Shown here one piece after another: positions 1 through 6,507 of a stretch of DNA of 13,163 bases; the first letter of the stretch is position 1, and each line of letters starts with the position of its first letter. The DNA comes from JBAZOJ01 sp041648755. Lineage in GTDB: Bacteria; Planctomycetota; B143-G9. The notes under the pieces were generated by a model, which saw nothing but the letters and a program-made list of their open reading frames with translations, was not told the DNA's origin and ran no database searches. The stretch is taken from assembly GCA_041648755.1 (NCBI GenBank), contig JBAZOJ010000080.1, forward strand, positions 1-13,163. The letters are read 5' to 3'. The translations under genes and the position numbers were made by a program.

Positions 1-1891
1 AGCCGTACTTCAAGTACTTCATGAAGGAGATGTGGTAGCCTTCCTTCTCGGCAATGCCTATGGTAACAACGTTCGCGGAAGCGCCAATGGCGGTTCCGTT
101 CCCGCCGAGGCACGCGCCCAGAGACAATGCCCACCACATGGCGTCCATCGTCGTCTTGCTGTCCATGCCCGTAGTGTGGGTGATCTCCGCGCCCATCTGC
201 TTTACGATGGGGATCATCGTCGCCACAAACGGGATGTTGTCAATCACCGCGCTCAGGAACGCGCTGGCCCAAAGAATCAGGTAGGTAGCGACGGACAACT
301 GATTGTTCGACAGGATGCGCAGTTGATCGGCTATCCATGCGATCATTCCGACCCGCTGCAAACCGCCGACGATGATGAAAAGGCCAAGGAAGAAGAACAG
401 GGTTGGCCATTCCACATCGTGGAACGTCTTTTCCATATTGGGGCGCACAAGCACGAAGAGAAGGCCCGCGCCGAACAATGCGATGGTGGCGGGGGCGAGA
501 TGGAGCATTCCGTGCAGGAAGAAACCGACCATCACGAGCGTCAAGGTGAACAACGACTTGATCAGAATGCCCTTGTCCGTAATGGCCTTGCTCGCATCCA
601 TCGCCATTATCTTGGCCTTATCTTCGTCGGCGACTTTGAACGACTTGCGCCAGATAAAGTAGAAGCAGATAGCGGTGGCGATGAAAATGACAACCACAAC
701 AGGCGTAAGCTCTACGATGAACTCCATGAATCCGAGCGGATGAGGGGTATTCATCGTGGCAGAGCCGATCATGATATTGGGCGGATCGCCGATGAGGGTC
801 GCGGTTCCGCCGATGTTCGAGGCCAGAATCTGCGCGATCAGCATCGGGATCGGGTTGATCTTCAAGGTCCGGGCAACAGTGATCGTAACGGGCACCGTAA
901 GCACGACCGTGGTCACGTTGTCCAGGAAAGCTGACAGGAATGCGGTACAGGTCGCCATCAACAGGAGGATCGAAATCGGGTTGCCTTTTGACATATGAGC
1001 GGCTTTGATGGCGATGTACTGGAATATGCCGGAGTGCCGCATGATGCCAACGATAAGCATCATGGCAGCCAGCAGGATGATCACGTTCCAGTCAACCACT
1101 TCAACGTAGTTAGGTGTGACGGTGGCGGTCTCGCGGACGACGGTGCCGTCTTCTTCCTTCTTCTCGACAACACCCGACGCCGCCTGCCCTGTCTCGGACA
1201 CGACGGTGGTGAATGTCTTGTATTCGCGGAAGTTCGCTGTGCTCATAACGCGATTGACCTGGAACTTGGCGTACCGAACCTGGTCAACTCCCGGAATCAT
1301 CACAACGTAGGTCATCATCGTCGGGGAATGGACTCGCGCGCCTTCGCCCTCGAATTTCCAGAAGCTCTTGATTTCCTTGCACTCTTCGGCTGAGAGCCAT
1401 CCGGAATCCGGCGCCGAGGCAACACCTCCAATAAGCCGGTCAATGGGCACTATCTTGATGCCGCCAGCGGTATTGACCTCGAAATAAGCGGCGCTCATCG
1501 GGTTGTTCTTGTGGAACTTGACCTGCCATGCTTCCGCATTGGTCGGACCCTTGAGCGGGTCGCCATCCAGGGGACCATCGAGCAGGTTGATCTTTACCTC
1601 TTTGTCCCGGGAAATCTGCAGATACGAATGGTTGTATTGGGCAAGGGGGATTTGCGGAAACGCGGTCGTTCCCTTTTCGCTCAGGGTGTACTCGATCTGG
1701 ACGACATCAACTTGCTCGAAGTTTGCGCTGTGAAAGGCCTCTCCCTGCGAGATAACCCCGCAAAGGAGCATCAGCGATCCGCCGAAGACCGCGATGGCCG
1801 TCTTATGGATCTTCTCGGACGCGATGATCGCGTATGTGCCGATGAAGATCACTAATGCAATCCACAGGTGATACGGGGCCAGGAATTCCAT
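1..1891 (-). CDS. OCA2/ArsB/NhaD-type ion or anion permease with large external domain (3' end cut by window edge)
   Basis: Multipass inner-membrane permease of the ion-transporter superfamily; the substrate cannot be read from sequence. I translated 630 residues from ATG at 1891, with GAGG just upstream; the frame is open to the left edge, so the C-terminus is missing. Two hydrophobic segments (about residues 9-25 and 31-48) are followed by a hydrophilic stretch (about 50-264) and then the permease core. Core signatures are 'SAFLDNVTTVVLTVPVTI' (320-337), 'NIGGTATLIGDPPN' (359-372), 'DNIPFVATMIP' (551-561) and 'LGGNGTAIGASANVV' (596-609). These resemble the human OCA2 (P protein) and bacterial ArsB/NhaD relatives, as I recall them. 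Typical bacterial members are near 430 residues, so the external insert is unusual. The HTH-receiver gene lies 96 bp upstream on the same strand. Na+/H+ antiport, arsenite export or organic-anion transport are all possible. Confidence 0.88.
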   Translation of the reverse strand, partial: MEFLAPYHLWIALVIFIGTYAIIASEKIHKTAIAVFGGSLMLLCGVISQGEAFHSANFEQVDVVQIEYTLSEKGTTAFPQIPLAQYNHSYLQISRDKEVKINLLDGPLDGDPLKGPTNAEAWQVKFHKNNPMSAAYFEVNTAGGIKIVPIDRLIGGVASAPDSGWLSAEECKEIKSFWKFEGEGARVHSPTMMTYVVMIPGVDQVRYAKFQVNRVMSTANFREYKTFTTVVSETGQAASGVVEKKEEDGTVVRETATVTPNYVEVVDWNVIILLAAMMLIVGIMRHSGIFQYIAIKAAHMSKGNPISILLLMATCTAFLSAFLDNVTTVVLTVPVTITVARTLKINPIPMLIAQILASNIGGTATLIGDPPNIMIGSATMNTPHPLGFMEFIVELTPVVVVIFIATAICFYFIWRKSFKVADEDKAKIMAMDASKAITDKGILIKSLFTLTLVMVGFFLHGMLHLAPATIALFGAGLLFVLVRPNMEKTFHDVEWPTLFFFLGLFIIVGGLQRVGMIAWIADQLRILSNNQLSVATYLILWASAFLSAVIDNIPFVATMIPIVKQMGAEITHTTGMDSKTTMDAMWWALSLGACLGGNGTAIGASANVVTIGIAEKEGYHISFMKYLKYG

Positions 1892-1932
1892 TTTTCCTCG
1901 CTTTCAGACCCTTAACCGGACAGAATAACACA

Positions 1933-1945
1933 CAGCGATGCGCTG
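1933..1945 (-). repeat. Short perfect inverted repeat between regulator and permease genes
   Basis: CAGCG-ATG-CGCTG is a perfect 5-bp inverted repeat with a 3-nt loop, lying 42-54 nt upstream of the permease start. On the minus strand it is followed by TGTGTTATT, which is only weakly T-rich. It could be a poor terminator after the regulator gene, a leader hairpin or an operator; a 5-bp stem may also be chance. Confidence 0.3.
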
Positions 1946-1987
1946 AAGAACTTCGTCTCCAGCGTTCCCATGATGACAGGTAGTTAG

Positions 1988-2587
1988 TTAGTCGGCGGTC
2001 AGCGCTACGATCTTTTCCTTCAACTGGGCTGCGGTGAACGGCTTAAAGAGGAAATCGTCAAAGCCCACTGCTTTGAGGGCTGAGAGGTCTTCCTGCTTGA
2101 AGAAGCCGCTGATGCCGAGTATTCGTGTGTGCTTCAGCTTTTCGTCCGCACGAATCCGCTTGACCAGTTCACGGGCATCCATGTCGGAGAGCATGACGTC
2201 AAGCACCAGTACATCGGGCTCGGTCCGCGCAACTTTGACTCCGGCCTCGTAGCCGGTCACTGCGCTTTCCACGTGGTACTCGTGGTCATCTTCGAAGATT
2301 ACCTGGACCGCACTCCGGATAGTCGGGTCGTCATCAACGACCAGAATATTGGTGCGTATGTCCATGAAAACCTCATCGGGTACATGGTTCGTCTTCATGA
2401 ACTCGATGAGATTCTCGCGTGTAATGCGGCGATCCTTGGAGTAAGGAATGCGGTAGCCCTTCATTCGGCCATCGTTGAACCACTTGATGACGGACATCTG
2501 GCTGACGCAAAGCAGCTTCGCAACTTCGCCGGTTGTGAAAACCTTCTTGTGCTGAAGAGGTCGCGGATCCGGAGATACCCTGGGCAT
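1988..2587 (-). CDS. Excisionase-type HTH fused to a response-regulator receiver domain
   Basis: A 199-residue predicted cytoplasmic regulator. The N-terminal part (about 15-65) is a MerR/excisionase-like winged HTH: 'FTTGEVAKLLCVSQMSVIKWFNDG' then 'RIPYSKDRRITRENLIEFM'. The C-terminal part (about 79-198) is a CheY-like receiver with acidic pocket D85/D86 in 'ILVVDDDP', phosphoacceptor D130 in 'VLVLDVMLSDMD', S160 in 'LGISGF' and K182 in 'FLFKPF', so all switch residues are present. The order HTH-then-receiver reverses that of common OmpR/NarL regulators. I chose ATG at 2587 because AGGAGGA precedes it; an ATG 60 nt further upstream in frame lacks such a site. No histidine kinase is in the window, so the partner is unknown. 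It has its own promoter upstream. The target genes are unknown; the permease downstream is one candidate by proximity only. Confidence 0.9.
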   Translation of the reverse strand: MPRVSPDPRPLQHKKVFTTGEVAKLLCVSQMSVIKWFNDGRMKGYRIPYSKDRRITRENLIEFMKTNHVPDEVFMDIRTNILVVDDDPTIRSAVQVIFEDDHEYHVESAVTGYEAGVKVARTEPDVLVLDVMLSDMDARELVKRIRADEKLKHTRILGISGFFKQEDLSALKAVGFDDFLFKPFTAAQLKEKIVALTAD

Positions 2588-2590
2588 TCG

Positions 2591-2597
2591 TCCTCCT
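2591..2597 (-). promoter_or_regulatory. Strong Shine-Dalgarno site fixing the regulator start
   Basis: AGGAGGA on the minus strand lies three bases before ATG 2587. It decides the start against the in-frame ATG at 2647, which would add 20 residues unlike the HTH family. Confidence 0.8.
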
Positions 2598-2633
2598 GAT
2601 TGCAGTCGGGGAACGCAGGAAAACCTCCGCCAC

Positions 2634-2680
2634 TTGCATCGCTGCAACAGATCAACTGCCCTGCGACCGATTGCGAGGGC
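2634..2680 (-). promoter_or_regulatory. Structured leader upstream of the HTH-receiver gene
   Basis: Two potential stem-loops lie in this leader. The first is GCCCT/AGGGC at 2658-2680, which may gain a GC/GC pair past a bulge. The second is TTGCA-GCGA-TGCAA at 2634-2647, a 5-bp stem closed by a GNRA-type tetraloop (minus-strand sense). They lie between the predicted promoter and the ribosome-binding site. The predicted transcription start falls inside the first arm, so only the second is securely in the RNA. This resembles no riboswitch class I recognise. Confidence 0.35.
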
Positions 2681-2682
2681 AT

Positions 2683-2709
2683 ATTTTACACAATTTAAGA
2701 AAAATGCAA
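2683..2709 (-). promoter_or_regulatory. Predicted sigma70-type promoter for the HTH-receiver gene
   Basis: On the minus strand TTGCAT (2709-2704) and TAAAAT (2688-2683) are separated by 15 nt, or 16 nt if CTTGCA is used. The stretch is markedly AT-rich compared with its surroundings. It lies in the 138-bp gap between rsmI and the regulator start and predicts a leader of about 90 nt. Confidence 0.5.
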
Positions 2710-2725
2710 GGGGCTTGTTTTGGGG

Positions 2726-3436
2726 TTATGACTCGGCTTCCAGGCCGACACCAGCATTGTCTTCGCGCAGTTCGATCATCAGGCAGCATTCGCCCTTGAG
2801 GTTCGGACGCGCCTCCAATTCGGCGGCGAGCATGCGCAGATTTCCCCGGATGAACTCCTCGTGGAGCTTTGTGATCTCCCGGCCAAGGACGCCCTGTACC
2901 GGCCCGAACACTTCGTATGCGGCGGTTGCCAGGCGCGCAACCCGGTTGGCTGATTCGTACATTATCAGCGTCCCGTCGAAACCAGCGTGACTCGTCAGGA
3001 ACGAACGCAGTTTGCCCGGCTTGCGCGGGGGAAACCCAAGGAATGCAAACTTGTCAACACGCAGACCCGAACACGACAACGCGGCAATGGCAGCGCAAGG
3101 CCCCGGTATCGGGCTGACCCTTACGCCTTCCTCCACGGCACGTTTCACGATGTGGTAACCGGGATCGGAGATAAGCGGCGTTCCTGCGCTGGAAAGCAGC
3201 AGGATAGTCTTCCCCGCGGCCAATTCCCCGGCGAGCTCATCGCAACGCTGCCTCTCGTTCTGCTCGTAATAGGAGACCATCCGCCGGTAACGCAATCCCA
3301 AGGCAGCGCATAGCGATGCGCACACGCGGGTATCCTCGCAGGCGATAAGGTCTGCTTTTTCGATAGCCTCACGAAGTCGGGGGGATGCGTCGGACAGATT
3401 GCCTATAGGAGTCGAGCCAACCCAAAGCTCGCCCAC
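2726..3436 (-). CDS. rsmI: 16S rRNA (cytidine-2'-O)-methyltransferase RsmI
   Basis: RsmI 2'-O-methylates C1402 of 16S rRNA in the decoding centre using S-adenosylmethionine. The 236 residues carry the tetrapyrrole-methylase fold signatures: 'LWVGSTPIGNLSD' (4-16), 'ADLIACEDTR' (28-37), 'AGTPLISDPGYHIVKRA' (84-100), 'IPGPCAAIAAL' (110-120), 'FLGFPPRK' (132-139) and 'EITKLHEEFIRG' (187-198). The start is GTG at 3436, overlapping the purQ TAG stop by one base (TAGTG), with AGAGG seven bases upstream inside purQ, so it is probably translationally coupled. Two departures from the usual family: S83 where 'SDAGTP' normally has Asp, and 'YESANR' where 'ES-P/T-HR' is usual. The protein also ends about 50 residues short of E. 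coli RsmI (286 aa), so the small C-terminal domain is absent. Identity is secure; full activity is inferred. Confidence 0.93.
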   Translation of the reverse strand: MGELWVGSTPIGNLSDASPRLREAIEKADLIACEDTRVCASLCAALGLRYRRMVSYYEQNERQRCDELAGELAAGKTILLLSSAGTPLISDPGYHIVKRAVEEGVRVSPIPGPCAAIAALSCSGLRVDKFAFLGFPPRKPGKLRSFLTSHAGFDGTLIMYESANRVARLATAAYEVFGPVQGVLGREITKLHEEFIRGNLRMLAAELEARPNLKGECCLMIELREDNAGVGLEAES

Positions 3437-4224
3437 TAACGAACCTCTTTGCGAACGTATTCGACGGCGTTGCGGAAGTACCGCACCCCGTCTCCTTCCT
3501 TCTTCAGTCCTTCTCGGGTATGACGCGGGTGGGAGAACGGAGAGATGTGCCGCTCGGGATGAGGCATAAGACCAAGTATGCGCCCTGTTTCATCGCAGAC
3601 GCCCGCCACTCCGCGGTACGAACCATTGGGATTGTCGGGGTACTGTGCTGTTGTGCCACCGGCGCTGACGTACTGGAATGCAACCTGCCCTGAATCGAAC
3701 AGCCCGTCAATCAGCTTGGAATCGGTCGCAACAAATCGGCCTTCGCCGTGGGCAACGGGCATTTCGACAATCTCTTCCTCGCGCACGAACACGCAACGAC
3801 CGGGAAGAGCCTTGAGCCGAATCCATCGGTCCTCGAACCGCCCGCACTCGTTGTCCACCAATGAGAAACGCTGGTGCGAAGGGTCAGGGGTGACGGTTGG
3901 CAAGAGCCCCATCTTGACCATGCACTGGAAGCCGTTGCACACGCCAAGAGCAAGGCCGCCCTGCTTCAGAAACTGGTCAATCTCGGCCCGCAGCAGGAAG
4001 TGCAACTCGTTGGCATGCACCCGCCCGGCCGCGATATCGTCGCCGTAGGAGAAGCCGCCTGGAAGAACGAGGATATCGTAGTCCGATATCCTCGCCCTTC
4101 GCTCGATCAATTCTGACACGTGTATTCGGTCTGCTGTCGCGCCGACATTCTCAAAGGCATACTGAATCTCGAAGTCGCAGTTTGTCCCTGATGTGCGCAG
4201 TATCAGCGCTCGAACGTTACTCAT
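3436..4224 (-). CDS. purQ: Phosphoribosylformylglycinamidine synthase, glutaminase subunit PurQ
   Basis: PurQ is the class I glutamine amidotransferase that supplies ammonia to PurL for converting FGAR to FGAM in de novo purine synthesis; it acts in the cytoplasm with PurL and PurS. The 262-residue protein shows 'TSGTNCDFE' (11-19), 'LVLPGGFSYGDDIAAG' (52-67), nucleophile C96 in 'LGVCNGFQ', 'AHGEGRF' (158-164) and catalytic H222/E224 in 'MPHPERH'. It is longer than the roughly 225-residue Bacillus type; the 'SHPRHTREGLKK' tail (231-242) fits the longer PurQ form or the C-terminal domain of large PurL. ATG 4224 is preceded by GGGAG. purS and purL are not in the window, so purQ is separated from its partners and instead sits behind a lipoprotein gene and just before rsmI. 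Confidence 0.95.
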   Translation of the reverse strand: MSNVRALILRTSGTNCDFEIQYAFENVGATADRIHVSELIERRARISDYDILVLPGGFSYGDDIAAGRVHANELHFLLRAEIDQFLKQGGLALGVCNGFQCMVKMGLLPTVTPDPSHQRFSLVDNECGRFEDRWIRLKALPGRCVFVREEEIVEMPVAHGEGRFVATDSKLIDGLFDSGQVAFQYVSAGGTTAQYPDNPNGSYRGVAGVCDETGRILGLMPHPERHISPFSHPRHTREGLKKEGDGVRYFRNAVEYVRKEVR

Positions 4225-4235
4225 GTTGCTCCCGC

Positions 4236-4255
4236 TGAAGCCGCTTGGCGCTTCA
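4236..4255 (-). repeat. Inverted repeat in the lipoprotein-purQ gap
   Basis: TGAAGC at 4236-4241 pairs with GCTTCA at 4250-4255, and a further GC/GC pair is possible past a bulged base. It fills much of the 48-bp gap between the lipoprotein stop and the purQ start. No T-run follows on the minus strand, so it is not a canonical terminator. The stem ends a few bases before the purQ ribosome-binding site. Confidence 0.4.
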
Positions 4256-4272
4256 AGGTGTCTTCCTGGTGG

Positions 4273-4656
4273 TTAGTCGAGTTCCTTCATCAATTCCTCG
4301 TGGAATCGCGTGCTCTTACCCTTGTTCCCAAAGACGCCAAAGCGCACGGAGATTTCCGTGGTGGTCTCGTTCTTTGCCTTAAGGAGGACCTCGATGGCGC
4401 CGTCGGAACCGGTAGTGCCGACGAACTTATAGGAAAGGTTATCGCCTTCCTGTGTATCGATCGTCAAGCCAAGGACTCCGAACGTATGGGCAACTGCAGG
4501 CCTGCAATCTGTAATTGGATAGCTGTATGTCCTGATTGCCGCGCCCTTGACGTAAGCAACGCCACCGACTGCGGCAGCGGCCACACAAAGGCAGCCGGAC
4601 AAGAACATAAGACCGATGAACGGAAGCACCAGGATAAGACGCTGTCTCGTAGTCAT
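4273..4656 (-). CDS. DUF3568-like lipoprotein
   Basis: A 127-residue predicted lipoprotein of unknown function. The signal peptide (1-21) ends in lipobox 'LSGC', giving lipidated C22, followed by 'LCVAAAAVGGVAYVKGA', the Ala/Gly-rich start I associate with the DUF3568 family. The rest ('TYSYPITDCRPAVAHTFGVLGLTI', then alternating beta-like 'IEVLLKAKNETTTEISVRFGVFG') looks like a small alpha/beta domain, and the length matches the family. The family assignment is from pattern memory and needs a profile search. Its ATG overlaps the TAA of the upstream gene (TAATG) and has GGAGG before it, so it is co-translated with the secreted helical-repeat protein; both are exported and may work together in the envelope. 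Confidence 0.82.
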   Translation of the reverse strand: MTTRQRLILVLPFIGLMFLSGCLCVAAAAVGGVAYVKGAAIRTYSYPITDCRPAVAHTFGVLGLTIDTQEGDNLSYKFVGTTGSDGAIEVLLKAKNETTTEISVRFGVFGNKGKSTRFHEELMKELD

Positions 4657-6506
4657 TAGTTTTCCTCCTTCACGGGGAAATTCGTCCTGAACACATCTTC
4701 GACGGCTGCGCGAACGCGCGTGTCGCCAAGAGCAAAAGCAGTCTCCAGTTCTGCACGGGAATCCTGCATTAAACCAGCGGAAAGTAACAGACGGCCAAGA
4801 ACAAGGTGCAGCTCAGCGTGCTTGGGAAATGTGAGAAGCAAACGCTTTACACTGCCGATGAGTTCGGGCTTGCCAACCAAGGGCATCAGCTTGCCGCACA
4901 CAACATCAGCATACCACATAGGCAGCGTGCCGGGATTTTTTTCAAATGCGGCCGTCATCAGACGCGCAACGCATTCGCCCTCAAGCCGCCTATCCGAGCC
5001 TGCAATCGCACAGAATTGAAGCGCCGTCGTTGGAGGGTCGTCGACACCCCCGCATATCCGCGTGGCCATTCTCTCGACAAGGGCAGCCATCTTCGCACTA
5101 TCGCCTTCGGTTCCCGCAACAAGGTGCCGCGCAACCGCGGAGCATTCGAAATTCGCCAGCCATTCGGCATCCGGTTTGGACTTCTCCATCAGCGTGTCCA
5201 GAACATCGAGGGTAATCGCAATGCTGTCGCCCCTTCGCACGGCAGCCGCCAGCGGTGCAAGGAGAGCGAACGGACTGTCGGGCTCGCGAGCACGAATTTC
5301 GCGCACGGCCAGTTCAAGCCTGGGCATATCGCCTTCCGAAAGGGCAAAGAACGCCCGCGCCAATGGCGACAAGCCATCCGTGTTCAAAGTAGCCTGCACG
5401 CCAGCCTGCTTGCAGCCTTCAGCATACATTCTGCAAAACACCGGCGCCGTGCCAGGGGCAGCGTCAAACGACCGCGCGAGCCAGTATGCCGAACGCTCGA
5501 AGTCCCTGCATTCCAGAAACGCGCTGATAAGGGCGGAGTGAAATTCGCCTTCGCGCCTGCACGAGTCGTCGAAGGAGCGCAATAATCCAATGGTCCCGGC
5601 ATGACCAAGTTCGTTGATGACATCCGAAACATCGAAGCCCGGAGAGGAACTGATGTCATACACGGCGAGCGCAATCTGCGCGTAGGCCGTCACATCGCCC
5701 TTGGCAAGGGCTGCCTTTGCACCCGCAATCGCCTGGTCAAATGAGCCGGTTTCGCGCAACGCACCCCAGAGGAGGCGGCGGATTTCGGAGTCCTTCACAA
5801 CCGGGAGGGCCAGTGCCTGTTCAGCGAACGAAGCCCTATCCGAAGATGGCAGAGCAGTAAAAGTCGCGTGCAGGAAACGGAGTGCCAGCCGGTCGCGGAA
5901 CAGCACATACAGTGCATTTGCCCGCGTCAGTGCAGCTTCTCTGCGCAGCGCGGACCTGACGGGCTCGCAGTTCCATACGGCAAGGGATATCTCCGCCGCT
6001 CTTTCAGGCTTGCCAATCATCGCACAGAATTGTGCGACGCCCAGTGCCACGGCGGGATCAGAAAGAAGTTCCTTTGTCCCCGCAATTGCCAGTCCGCCTT
6101 TTTCGGAGGCGATGGCGCTCCAAAGAAGGTAGCGGGGTTCCTTCGTGCGCGTTGCCATGTCGGCCGCCACTGCATTCGCTTCGCCGTACCGGCCGCAAAA
6201 GAGCAGCATCCAGAACCTGATGCGGGACAGCAGCACGTAGCCTTCGGGGTCCGACGAAAACGAATGGTTGGCAATAAGCTCGACGCACTGCGATTCCGCA
6301 GCGGTACATACGCGCGTCAGTCGCGGGTCCTTCTTCGCGAACAAATCAATCGCGCTCTCAAGGTCACCGCACAACGCAACGTACCTGGCGCCGTCGGTTC
6401 CGGCGGTTGGGGCGCCCTTCCACAGGGCGGGGACGAGCTTGTCGGCAGAAGCAAGACTGCCAATCGCGACTGAAGTCAGCAGCAGCGCGAATATGATGTA
6501 CTTCAT
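4656..6506 (-). CDS. Secreted helical-repeat (TPR-like) protein of unknown function
   Basis: A 616-residue exported protein that I do not recognise by name. It has a signal peptide ('MKYIIFALLLTSVAIGSLASA', probable cleavage near 21) and then an Ala/Leu-rich helical array throughout. The clearest TPR-like unit is near the C-terminus (about 562-594, 'LHLVLGRLLLSAGLMQDSRAEL'), and similar A/L/G/Y spacing recurs earlier ('FWMLLFCGRYGEANAVAADMA'). No catalytic motif is visible. About a dozen cysteines are spread through the sequence, which is notable for an exported protein. ATG 6506 lies one base after the TGA of the toroid gene (TGAAATG), with GAGGTG upstream. Its gene neighbours on both sides are also exported, suggesting an envelope scaffold or assembly. 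A diverged sel1-like or HEAT solenoid is the alternative reading. Confidence 0.78.
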   Translation of the reverse strand: MKYIIFALLLTSVAIGSLASADKLVPALWKGAPTAGTDGARYVALCGDLESAIDLFAKKDPRLTRVCTAAESQCVELIANHSFSSDPEGYVLLSRIRFWMLLFCGRYGEANAVAADMATRTKEPRYLLWSAIASEKGGLAIAGTKELLSDPAVALGVAQFCAMIGKPERAAEISLAVWNCEPVRSALRREAALTRANALYVLFRDRLALRFLHATFTALPSSDRASFAEQALALPVVKDSEIRRLLWGALRETGSFDQAIAGAKAALAKGDVTAYAQIALAVYDISSSPGFDVSDVINELGHAGTIGLLRSFDDSCRREGEFHSALISAFLECRDFERSAYWLARSFDAAPGTAPVFCRMYAEGCKQAGVQATLNTDGLSPLARAFFALSEGDMPRLELAVREIRAREPDSPFALLAPLAAAVRRGDSIAITLDVLDTLMEKSKPDAEWLANFECSAVARHLVAGTEGDSAKMAALVERMATRICGGVDDPPTTALQFCAIAGSDRRLEGECVARLMTAAFEKNPGTLPMWYADVVCGKLMPLVGKPELIGSVKRLLLTFPKHAELHLVLGRLLLSAGLMQDSRAELETAFALGDTRVRAAVEDVFRTNFPVKEEN

Positions 6507-6507
6507 T

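Noticed and set aside
32..1393. Plus-strand open frames of up to 300 residues across the left end
   Set aside because: They are antisense to the permease, whose minus-strand frame is open for 630 codons and carries family motifs. Their translations are low-complexity, charged and without domain signals.
1978..1990. Tandem CTAA-like repeats after the regulator stop
   Set aside because: Only about three units, forming stops in more than one frame; too short to call a repeat array.
2588..2647. 20-residue N-terminal extension of the HTH-receiver protein
   Set aside because: The AGGAGGA site lies three bases before ATG 2587, and the extension falls in the predicted structured leader.
4806..5585. 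259-residue plus-strand open frame
   Set aside because: It lies antisense within the secreted helical-repeat gene, has no ribosome-binding site or domain, and is Arg/His/Ser-rich as expected of a shadow frame in GC-rich DNA.
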